8,853 nt of DNA from contig JAJTDX010000109.1 of assembly GCA_021298235.1 (NCBI GenBank), positions 1 to 8,853 on the forward strand, in the 5' to 3' direction. Origin of the DNA: Cryomorphaceae bacterium. GTDB lineage: Bacteria; Bacteroidota; Bacteroidia; Flavobacteriales; Crocinitomicaceae. Positions 1 through 7,766 of this stretch are shown piece by piece. Made by a program: the position numbers and the translations under genes. Numbering within the stretch: position 1 is the first letter of the stretch; each line of letters starts with the position of its first letter. The notes beneath the pieces are model-generated. The model did not search any database and had not been told where the DNA came from. It saw only the letters and a program-made list of their open reading frames with translations.

Positions 1-1
1 C

Positions 2-1333
<1,332 letters not shown>

Positions 1334-1352
1334 GCCAACCTATTGATTTTTG

Positions 1353-1381
1353 AAAACGTCCTATTTATAGGGCGTTTTTTT
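1353..1381 (+). terminator. Rho-independent terminator of gyrB
   Basis: Twenty bases after the gyrB stop, AAAACGTCC (1353-1361) pairs with GGGCGTTTT (1370-1378) through one G-T wobble. The stem can extend inward by two or three A-T pairs (TAT/ATA), leaving a tiny T-rich loop. The 3' arm runs into seven Ts at 1375-1381. The shape and position are those of an intrinsic terminator. It separates gyrB from the downstream secreted-protein gene. Confidence 0.85.
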
Positions 1382-1415
1382 GTTTGTACGCAAGTATTCC
1401 GAAAAAATGTCGTCT

Positions 1416-1446
1416 TTTGTTAATATTTGCTTAACATTGATTTTTG
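1416..1446 (+). promoter_or_regulatory. Possible Bacteroidota-type promoter for the CotH gene
   Basis: TTTG at 1416-1419 could be the -33 element and GATTTTTG at 1439-1446 a -7 element, with one mismatch to the Bacteroidota consensus TAnnTTTG. The spacer is 19 bp, as expected. Transcription would start near 1450, giving a leader of about 20 nt before the ATG at 1472. The region is AT-rich, so chance matches are likely. The position between a terminator and a start codon supports the call. Confidence 0.35.
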
Positions 1447-1471
1447 AATTCAAGCGTTCTAATTTATAGTT

Positions 1472-3736
1472 ATGAAAAAACTACTTGCACTCATTCTTCT
1501 GACTTTTTGCATCTTAGCTGGAAATCTTAAGTCGCAAACTACTTTTTATGACAGAGCAACAATACAAAAAATAGAGATCTTTTTTGCATCAGCTAGCTGG
1601 GATGCTCTACTTGATGCAGCTACAACAACGGATTCATACATTATTGCCGATTCAGTTCGAATTAATGGGGTTGTTTTCGATAGTGTTGGTGTGAAATATA
1701 AGGGAAATAGCTCATACAACGCCTCAAACAATAAAAATCCGCTACATCTCAATCTTGATTACATAAAAGGAAGCCAGGATTATGAAGGTTATACGGAGGT
1801 AAAACTTCAGAATGGTTATCAGGATCCATCCATGATCAGAGAGGTGCTTTCCTATGCGATTCTCGAACAATATATGGATTGCCCCAAAGCGAATTTCGCA
1901 AATGTGTACATTAATGGTTCTTTGCGTGGTCTGTATTCGAACGCAGAGAGCATTACTGAAGATTTTTGCGGAGATCATTTTTACACCTCAGAGGATACGT
2001 TTTTCAAATGCAATCCAATCGGTGGTGCAGGTCCTGGGGGAGGTGGTAGTCCGGACTTGACCTATCTCGGGGCAGATTCATCTTTGTATCAGTTGAATTA
2101 TGAGTTGAAATCGACCTATGGTTGGGATGACTTGGTGGAAATGATCGATATTTTGAACAATAACTTTACACAAATTGAAACGGTTCTTGATGTTGACCGC
2201 GCACTTTGGATGTTAGCATTTAACAATGTTCTCGTAAATCTAGATTCTTACTCCGGCGCTTTTCGTCAAAATTATTACCTGTACAAAGACTTAAACGGAA
2301 GATTTGATCCGATTTTATGGGATTTGAACATGAGTTTTGGTGGCTTTCCCGGTGGAACAGGCTCCGGTCCTTTGACATCCCCGAGTACGCTTGATCCACT
2401 TTCAAACAGTACCTCGCCCATACATCCTTTGATTGTTAAAATGCTTTCAGATCCAATGTTTAAGCGCATGTATATGGCCCACTTAAGAACCATTGTTCAG
2501 GAAATTTTTGCTTCAGGAAATTATTTGACAACTGCCAATGCCTTGCGTGCAACAATAAATACCTCCGTTCAACTGGATCCATATAAGTTCTTTACCTACA
2601 CGCAATTTCAGAATAGTCTCACTACCGCTACCCCCGGAGGTGGTCCAATGGGTTCAACAATACCCGGCATCCAACAATTAATGGATGCTCGTTCAACTTA
2701 TTTTGCATCAAATGCTGAATATCTGTTAGTTGCCCCATCTATTAATTCATTTTCGCCAAGCAATCCCACTCCGGTTTACGGGGAAACGATTACAATGAAT
2801 TTTACCTGTTCAAATGAGACGGCAGCATATTTTGGTTACCGCTATACCATTCAAGATAAGTTTACGCGTGTACCTATGTACGACGATGGACTTCACAATG
2901 ATGGAGTGGCCGGAGACCATGTGTATGGGGTGAATGTTACATTGAACTGCAGTAACTTACAATATTATTTTTACACTGAAAATAATGATGCAGGGCTTTT
3001 CAGTCCACAGCGTGCCGAACATGAATACCATACGCTTGCGATCGCTATTCCAGCCCCGCTTCCTGGAGAGATTGTAATCAATGAAATCATGGCTGATAAT
3101 GGAAGTATTGTTGAAGACAATTACGGAGAGAAAGATGATTGGATCGAGCTTTTCAATACTACCTCAAGTGCGAAGGACCTTTCGTTGATGTTCTTATCTG
3201 ATGATCCACTTTTATTGAACGAATGGCAGTTTCCTGCAGGTTCTTATATCGCCCCGAACGCATATCTGATCGTTTGGGCGGATAAAGATGCAGACCAGTC
3301 CGGATTGCATACGAACTTTAAGTTGAGTTCTCTTGGCGAAACGCTGTTTTTAGGTAATGGTACAACCGCCTACGAACAAATTGCTTTTCCAATACAGACA
3401 ACAGATATTTCTTATGCTCGCTGTCCGGATGCTGCTGTATTTGATTTCGCACCACCAACTTTTGCTGCTACGAACAATTGTTATGCGGGTGTTAAGGAAG
3501 AAAAGTTTTTTGATGTGAGAGTTTATCCCGTGCCGTTTTCTGGGGAGTTGAGGATCAATGCTCCTGAAGTGCTTGCAGTTCAAGTCAGTGATTTAACAGG
3601 TAGAATCATTTTAAATACAACTATTCCAGCAGGTGAGTCATTGTTAAATACGACTTCATGGAATGCAGGAGTGTACACTGTTACAATGATTGATTCTGTA
3701 GGTCTTACCGGGAATAGGAAAGTTGTGAAATACTGA
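1472..3736 (+). CDS. Secreted CotH-kinase family protein with lamin-tail domain and T9SS sorting domain
   Basis: A 754-residue exported protein. Residues 1-22 form a signal peptide (Lys-Lys, then a Leu-rich core). Residues about 25-345 match the CotH kinase fold: VKYKGNSSYN at 74-83 is the Gly-rich N-lobe signature; NLDSY with Asp258 and WDLNMSFG with Asp284 sit where CotH kinases carry their catalytic and metal-binding aspartates, about 25 residues apart. Gly-rich loops occur at 184-193, 290-300 and 389-395. A beta domain with DDGLHNDGVAGDHVYG (471-486) follows, then a lamin-tail domain starting GEIVINEIMADN (532-543) with DDWIELFN, and a C-terminal T9SS domain (about 675-754) with YPVP in place of the usual YPNP. 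CotH proteins in Bacillus spore coats phosphorylate other proteins. By inference this one is anchored to or released from the cell surface and may modify extracellular proteins; its substrate is unknown. It stands alone between a terminator and a convergent gene. Confidence 0.9.
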   Translation: MKKLLALILLTFCILAGNLKSQTTFYDRATIQKIEIFFASASWDALLDAATTTDSYIIADSVRINGVVFDSVGVKYKGNSSYNASNNKNPLHLNLDYIKGSQDYEGYTEVKLQNGYQDPSMIREVLSYAILEQYMDCPKANFANVYINGSLRGLYSNAESITEDFCGDHFYTSEDTFFKCNPIGGAGPGGGGSPDLTYLGADSSLYQLNYELKSTYGWDDLVEMIDILNNNFTQIETVLDVDRALWMLAFNNVLVNLDSYSGAFRQNYYLYKDLNGRFDPILWDLNMSFGGFPGGTGSGPLTSPSTLDPLSNSTSPIHPLIVKMLSDPMFKRMYMAHLRTIVQEIFASGNYLTTANALRATINTSVQLDPYKFFTYTQFQNSLTTATPGGGPMGSTIPGIQQLMDARSTYFASNAEYLLVAPSINSFSPSNPTPVYGETITMNFTCSNETAAYFGYRYTIQDKFTRVPMYDDGLHNDGVAGDHVYGVNVTLNCSNLQYYFYTENNDAGLFSPQRAEHEYHTLAIAIPAPLPGEIVINEIMADNGSIVEDNYGEKDDWIELFNTTSSAKDLSLMFLSDDPLLLNEWQFPAGSYIAPNAYLIVWADKDADQSGLHTNFKLSSLGETLFLGNGTTAYEQIAFPIQTTDISYARCPDAAVFDFAPPTFAATNNCYAGVKEEKFFDVRVYPVPFSGELRINAPEVLAVQVSDLTGRIILNTTIPAGESLLNTTSWNAGVYTVTMIDSVGLTGNRKVVKY

Positions 3737-3739
3737 AGC

Positions 3740-4168
3740 TTACTGTAAGAATAAGCTATCTAGATCCATGGTTCGTGGAGTTGAAAACTTTTGACCTTTG
3801 CAGTTCAAAATGAAAAAGTCTTTTTCAACGGTTATCGCTATGTTTCCAGCTTTATTTGTAAATAAAGATTTATCACCCCTGTAAAGAATACTTTCAGCTT
3901 CAGAAGTTTCAATTGGTACAAACACTTCTGCCTGATTTCTGTTTTCGGATAAAATGATATAGGCATTTTGTGTCTGTTCGGTATTATTAAATGCAATACT
4001 ATTTTCGAAAGGTCTGATACATTCTTTCAGTAAAATGGACCAAGTATAACCTGCAGAACCTTTACATCCGTGAATATCAGAATCCGCTCCAACTAACGTT
4101 TTTTCGGAGGTGATACATGACGATAGAACGAATAAAAAAGAATAGAGACAATAGATCGATTTCATCAT
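3740..4168 (-). CDS. Small putative lipoprotein with an HGC-SAGYTWS-C motif
   Basis: A 142-residue protein of unknown function. The N-terminus has a short hydrophobic stretch and a lipobox, LSSC, with Cys18 as the likely lipidated residue, so the mature protein should be a membrane-anchored lipoprotein. After the anchor comes a compact conserved-looking segment, residues 30-55: D-x-HGC, GSAGYTWS, then Cys50 and IRPFE. I remember similar segments in small Bacteroidota lipoproteins but cannot name the family. Cys35 and Cys50 could form a disulfide; Cys123 lies near the C-terminus. The rest looks like a small beta-rich domain. Its ATG (4168-4166) overlaps the TGA of the preceding gene (4167-4165) as ATGA, and a second ATG follows at once, so translation is probably coupled and the two proteins probably work together. 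The 3' end converges on the CotH gene with a gap of 3 nt. Confidence 0.8.
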   Translation of the reverse strand: MMKSIYCLYSFLFVLSSCITSEKTLVGADSDIHGCKGSAGYTWSILLKECIRPFENSIAFNNTEQTQNAYIILSENRNQAEVFVPIETSEAESILYRGDKSLFTNKAGNIAITVEKDFFILNCKGQKFSTPRTMDLDSLFLQ

Positions 4169-5427
4169 GTTTTACGCTTTTTCTTTTTTGCTGCGGGGAA
4201 AAGGATATTGTTTAAGATCAAGCGATATCCGGGAGAATTCGGGTGCAGACTTAAATCAGTAGGTGGGTCACCAACGCGGTGCTCAAAATCCTCAGGATCG
4301 TGTCCGCCATAGAAGGTCCATGTTCCTTGTCCCATCTCTCCATGGATGTAACGCGCTGTACCAAGTGCTTTATTTTCTCCCATGATTAAAACGTTTGGTT
4401 TGATCGTTTCCTTCATGAAATCTGTAGTTTGCCCCATAAAACCATTAATCACATTTGTATGACACTGCGTGAGCATGGTTGGTACGATATCCCATTTGGC
4501 AGAAAAGTCGAACAATGTAAATTTGTCCATTGCCTCGGAGACGCGCTGCATTCGGTGATGATCCGTACCGTCGATGTTCGAATATTCATAGATCATCGGA
4601 TTTCTCTCCAGGATAAAATTTGTAAAAGCAAACGTGGAATTGAAATCCAACATTTTCTGACAATTAGGATCAGAAGGGTCGCCATCAAACATTTCTTCGC
4701 AGATATCTGTGTTTTGAGCTGCTAAGGCAATATCAAAGCTGTCTGTTCCACTGCACATGGTAAAAAGAAATCCGCCTCCTAAGACAAAATTCTTTATATT
4801 CAGCGCTACCGCACGCTTCAATTCGGAGACTTTAGAAAAACCAAGCATTTGTGCATCTTCCTCAGCGTCTGCAACTTGTTGTCGGTACCAATCATAGTTT
4901 CTATAAGCAGAATAAAATTTGCCGTATTGACCTGTAAAATCTTCATGATGAAGATGTAACCAATCGTATTTTGGAAGTATTCCCATAACAATTGCAGAAT
5001 CATATACTTTATCGTAAGGAATTTCAGCATACTCCATCACAAGCGTCACGGCATCATCCCAGGGTTGTTTTCCTTCGGGAGTGTAGACAGCTATTTTCGG
5101 AGCTTTTTCCAGTTGCACAATTTCCATGTTTACCTCTGGATTTGCGATCTGATTACGGATTGAATTCACTTGGCCATCCGCCAGAATCTCGTATTTGACG
5201 TTTCGTAGCGTCAACTCTTCTTCAATCGTTCGAAGGTGAGGAAAAAGAAATGCTCCGCCCCTGTAATTGAGAAGCCATTCAATGGTAATCGTATTTTCGA
5301 GGGCCCAGTAGGCTACACCATAGGCTTTCAAATGATCACTTTGACTTTCATCCATCGGCACAATGATCTGTGTAGCTCGGGAATTAAGACTAATTAAAAA
5401 AAGAATTGCGAATAGAACCTTTTTCAT
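4165..5427 (-). CDS. Exported protein of the family often labelled 'asparagine synthetase B'; function unknown
   Basis: A 420-residue protein starting with a signal peptide (MKKVLFAILFLISLNSRA, cleavage near 18-20), so it should act in the periplasm or outside the cell. From memory, close relatives in Flavobacteria are labelled 'asparagine synthetase B', but nothing here supports that: there is no Cys2 class II amidotransferase nucleophile and no SGGxDS pyrophosphate loop. What is visible: a conserved-looking N-terminal half (PMDESQSDHLKAYG at 24-37; YDWLHLHHEDFTGQYGKFY at 154-172); GGGFLFTMCSGTDS at 217-230, resembling the nucleophile elbow of class I glutamine-amidotransferase-like folds, with Cys225; and GTWTFYGGHDPEDF at 368-381, where His376 could complete a catalytic pair. 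The fold and any enzymatic role are inference. It ends in a basic tail, KKKKRKT. It starts 37 nt after the dnaB stop with no terminator between, and overlaps the lipoprotein start, so it is the middle gene of a likely three-gene operon. Confidence 0.82.
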   Translation of the reverse strand: MKKVLFAILFLISLNSRATQIIVPMDESQSDHLKAYGVAYWALENTITIEWLLNYRGGAFLFPHLRTIEEELTLRNVKYEILADGQVNSIRNQIANPEVNMEIVQLEKAPKIAVYTPEGKQPWDDAVTLVMEYAEIPYDKVYDSAIVMGILPKYDWLHLHHEDFTGQYGKFYSAYRNYDWYRQQVADAEEDAQMLGFSKVSELKRAVALNIKNFVLGGGFLFTMCSGTDSFDIALAAQNTDICEEMFDGDPSDPNCQKMLDFNSTFAFTNFILERNPMIYEYSNIDGTDHHRMQRVSEAMDKFTLFDFSAKWDIVPTMLTQCHTNVINGFMGQTTDFMKETIKPNVLIMGENKALGTARYIHGEMGQGTWTFYGGHDPEDFEHRVGDPPTDLSLHPNSPGYRLILNNILFPAAKKKKRKT

Positions 5428-5464
5428 GACGGAACAACTACCAAAGATCTGACCAAATTAGTTC

Positions 5465-6964
5465 TTAAAACGGCGTGCTATCACCATTGTAACCGAAGTC
5501 AATGTCATTTTCGTCTTCTTCACTGTTATTTAATTTGCTCTGGATAATCATGTTGTTTCCTCCTTCATCAAAACCTTTGTTCGCTGAAAGTGAATTCAAA
5601 GGTGGAGGAGTAGCGGTGTCATCGTAGTAATTCTCGATGTTCTCAAAACGTGCATATTCTCCAATAAAACGCAGACGAACTTTGTCAAGAGCACCATTTC
5701 GGTGTTTTGCAATGATAATTTCACCAACCCCTTGATTTGAATTTCCATCATCATCCTGTATAAAACCATAGTATTCGGGCCTGTATATGAAAGAAACGAT
5801 GTCAGCATCCTGTTCTATGGCTCCTGACTCCCGAAGATCTGAAAGAACAGGTCGTTTATCCCCGCCACGCTGTTCAACAGAACGGCTCAACTGAGAGAGG
5901 GCAATGATCGGTACGTTTAATTCCTTTGCAATTTCCTTTATAGAACGAGAAATGGTTGAAATTTCCTGCTCTCTGTTACCCGAACCCTTTGAGCCTCCTG
6001 CAGTCATTAGCTGCAAATAATCTATGATCACCAGATCGATATTGTGCTGCATTTTGAGTCTGCGACATTTGGCTCTTAAGTCGAATACACTTAATCCTGG
6101 AGTGTCGTCAATGAAGATGGGTGCTGTAGCTAATTTTGTGATTCTTGAATGCAATTGTTGGAATTCATGTTCCCGTAGATCTCCCTTACGCAATTTTTCA
6201 GCACTCAATCTGGCCTCACTGGCGATCAAACGCTTCACTAATTGAACAGAAGACATCTCCAGAGAAAAAACAGCTACTCCATGACCATGATCAACAGCAG
6301 TGTTTCGGGCCATCGATAACACGAAAGCCGTTTTTCCCATTGCAGGCCGTGCGGCTATGACGATCATGTCACTGCGTTGCCATCCAGAGGTAAGCTTATC
6401 CAGATCATGAAAACCAGATGCTATTCCACTGATACCATCTGAATTTTGAGATGCTTTTTCAATTTCCTGTATCGCTTGATGGACCACATTTTGCATGGCG
6501 TCAACATGCTTGCCCATGTTGTTTTCAGCAATTTGGAACAATTCACCTTCCGCTTTATTCAAGACATCGAAAACATCATTGGTGTCGTCGTAAGCGTCTC
6601 TTATAACTTCGCTGCTCATTCGTATGAGCTCACGTTTAATATGTTTTTCAGAGATTACACGTGCATGGTATTCAATGTGAGCGGTTGAGGCAACCCGACT
6701 CGTCAACATGGAGATATAGGCTGCTCCGCCTGCTGCTTCCAGCTCCCCTGCAAAAATGAATTGGTGTTTTGGGTCGTAGAAACTTTCAGGTTTTAAAATA
6801 TCGATCGCATCCGTCACCGCATTTTTTTCCAACATCATCGCTCCGAGAACTGCTTGTTCAAGGTCAATCGCTTGCGGTGGAACCTTTCCAAGATCGTTGA
6901 GTAGAACCGAAGGGTTTTTTAATCTTGAGGAGGGTTTACGCGTATTTTCCGATTGATTTTCCAT
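5465..6964 (-). CDS. dnaB: Replicative DNA helicase DnaB with shortened N-terminal domain
   Basis: Hexameric 5'-3' helicase that unwinds DNA at the replication fork and recruits primase DnaG. I start it at the ATG at 6964 (499 residues), because homologues begin shortly before PPQAIDLEQAVLG; an upstream in-frame ATG at 7009 would add 15 unlikely residues. The N-terminal domain spans about 29-145, followed by a linker and the RecA-like motor. The motor has Walker A ARPAMGKTA (205-213, Lys211), Walker B LVIIDYLQL (311-319), SQLSRSVEQR (357-366), DLRESGAIEQDADI (376-389) and KHRNG (420-424). The motor looks complete. Odd point: HQFIFA is followed directly by GELEAAGGAAYI (residues 67-84), where other DnaB proteins have about 24 more residues including the PID..T motif. 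The C-terminus is acidic and ends DSTPF. It is the first gene of a leftward operon and divergent from mnmD. Confidence 0.95.
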   Translation of the reverse strand: MENQSENTRKPSSRLKNPSVLLNDLGKVPPQAIDLEQAVLGAMMLEKNAVTDAIDILKPESFYDPKHQFIFAGELEAAGGAAYISMLTSRVASTAHIEYHARVISEKHIKRELIRMSSEVIRDAYDDTNDVFDVLNKAEGELFQIAENNMGKHVDAMQNVVHQAIQEIEKASQNSDGISGIASGFHDLDKLTSGWQRSDMIVIAARPAMGKTAFVLSMARNTAVDHGHGVAVFSLEMSSVQLVKRLIASEARLSAEKLRKGDLREHEFQQLHSRITKLATAPIFIDDTPGLSVFDLRAKCRRLKMQHNIDLVIIDYLQLMTAGGSKGSGNREQEISTISRSIKEIAKELNVPIIALSQLSRSVEQRGGDKRPVLSDLRESGAIEQDADIVSFIYRPEYYGFIQDDDGNSNQGVGEIIIAKHRNGALDKVRLRFIGEYARFENIENYYDDTATPPPLNSLSANKGFDEGGNNMIIQSKLNNSEEDENDIDFGYNGDSTPF

Positions 6965-6970
6965 AGATAA

Positions 6971-6978
6971 CAAATATA
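6971..6978 (-). promoter_or_regulatory. dnaB: Possible -7 element upstream of dnaB
   Basis: On the minus strand TATATTTG (6978 to 6971) matches the Bacteroidota -7 consensus TAnnTTTG exactly. It ends 6 nt before the dnaB ATG, so a transcript from it would have almost no leader. No TTG lies at the usual 19-21 bp upstream: the nearest are about 13 and 28 bp away. It may therefore be coincidental. Confidence 0.3.
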
Positions 6979-7047
6979 GGAAATCGACCTTCAATTGATC
7001 GTGTTGCAAGTTATTTCTTTCTTAAAAAGTTTTGAGTTTACTTTATC

Positions 7048-7057
7048 AACAATTGTT
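7048..7057. other. Palindrome AACAATTGTT in the dnaB/mnmD divergent spacer
   Basis: A perfect 10-bp inverted repeat lies in the 133-bp AT-rich region (6965-7097) that must hold the start signals of both divergent genes. It could be a binding site for a dimeric regulator. Palindromes of this length and composition also arise by chance in AT-rich DNA. I see no second copy nearby. Confidence 0.2.
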
Positions 7058-7097
7058 CAAATACGGAAAAAAGAATAATTGCTGTTAACTTTAGAAT

Positions 7098-7766
7098 ATG
7101 AAGCGAGAAGTCATCGTTACCTCAGATGGGTCCCATACTATTAGGATAGCTGAATTGGACGAAAATTACCACAGTGGTCATGGTGCCCTTCAAGAGGCGG
7201 ATCATGTATTTATTAGGAATGGACTGGACTATTTTAAGGAGAAAAACTTTATACGAATTTTCGAAGTGGGTTTCGGTACAGGTCTAAATGCGCTGCTATC
7301 GCTTCAGTTTGCATTCAATTCTGAAATAGAAGTGGATTATACAGGTATTGAAGCCTTTCCCGTCGAACTTAATTTGATTTCACAACTGAATTACAGCAAA
7401 TTGGTATCGGAAAAAGCTGCAAGCCTTTTTCATGCTATTCATGAGTTAGATTGGAATGTGCAACATCAACTTTTGCCTCATTTTAATTTTACAAAGCTTC
7501 ATGAAAAGATTGAGAGCTGGAGTTGTTCGGAACGAACATTTGACCTTGTTTATTTTGATGCATTCGGTCCCAGAGCGCAAGGAGAAATGTGGCAACTTGA
7601 AATCCTCAGTAAGATGTATAATCTTCTTGACAGCGGAGGTGTGTTCGTAACTTACTGTGCGAAAGGACAACTAAAGCGAGATCTTCGTTCATTGGGATTC
7701 ATAGTCGAAACCCTGCCCGGTCCTCCGGGAAAACGTGAAATGACTAGAGCGATTAAGCTGTCGTGA
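7098..7766 (+). CDS. mnmD: tRNA 5-aminomethyl(-2-thio)uridine methyltransferase, stand-alone MnmD
   Basis: A 222-residue SAM-dependent methyltransferase corresponding to the methyltransferase half of the bifunctional MnmC enzyme. It should convert nm5(s2)U34 to mnm5(s2)U34 in the tRNA wobble position in the cytoplasm. Family motifs are all visible: YHSGHGALQEADHVFI (24-39); the SAM-binding loop FEVGFGTGLNALL (55-67); the acidic Glu85 (GIEAFP) at the end of the next strand; DAFGPRAQGEMW (154-165), the active-site loop; TYCAKG (185-190); and PGPPGKREMTRA (207-218) near the C-terminus. The length fits the stand-alone form; the FAD oxidoreductase domain that removes the carboxymethyl group in MnmC is absent. 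No Shine-Dalgarno is visible before the ATG. It is divergent from dnaB across a 133-bp spacer and shares its 3' boundary with the next gene, the two stops being directly adjacent. Confidence 0.92.
   Translation: MKREVIVTSDGSHTIRIAELDENYHSGHGALQEADHVFIRNGLDYFKEKNFIRIFEVGFGTGLNALLSLQFAFNSEIEVDYTGIEAFPVELNLISQLNYSKLVSEKAASLFHAIHELDWNVQHQLLPHFNFTKLHEKIESWSCSERTFDLVYFDAFGPRAQGEMWQLEILSKMYNLLDSGGVFVTYCAKGQLKRDLRSLGFIVETLPGPPGKREMTRAIKLS

Noticed and set aside
3811..3827. Palindrome TGAAAAAGTCTTTTTCA, considered as a bidirectional terminator for the convergent pair.
   Set aside because: It lies inside the lipoprotein coding region, the stem is almost all A-T with a one- to three-base loop, and it simply encodes Glu-Lys-Asp-Phe-Phe.
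4171..4190. A-rich run encoding AAKKKKRK at the end of the exported protein, considered as a frameshift slippery site.
   Set aside because: The A tracts are interrupted by G, the stop follows within a few codons, and the downstream lipoprotein has its own ATG in an ATGA overlap, so ordinary coupling explains the arrangement.
4165..5427. Annotation as a genuine asparagine synthetase (asnB).
   Set aside because: The protein has a signal peptide, no N-terminal Cys nucleophile and no SGGxDS ATP pyrophosphatase loop.
6965..7009. Longer dnaB start at the ATG at 7009, adding 15 residues (MQHDQLKVDFLYLLS).
   Set aside because: The extra residues do not look like a DnaB N-terminus, and the stretch contains the best promoter-like -7 box. 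The ATG at 6964 gives the expected start shortly before the conserved PPQAIDLEQAVLG block.
7716..7729. GC-rich hairpin CCCGG-TCCT-CCGGG near the end of mnmD, considered as a terminator.
   Set aside because: It encodes the conserved PGPPG segment, and no T-tract follows on either strand, so it is explained by coding constraint.
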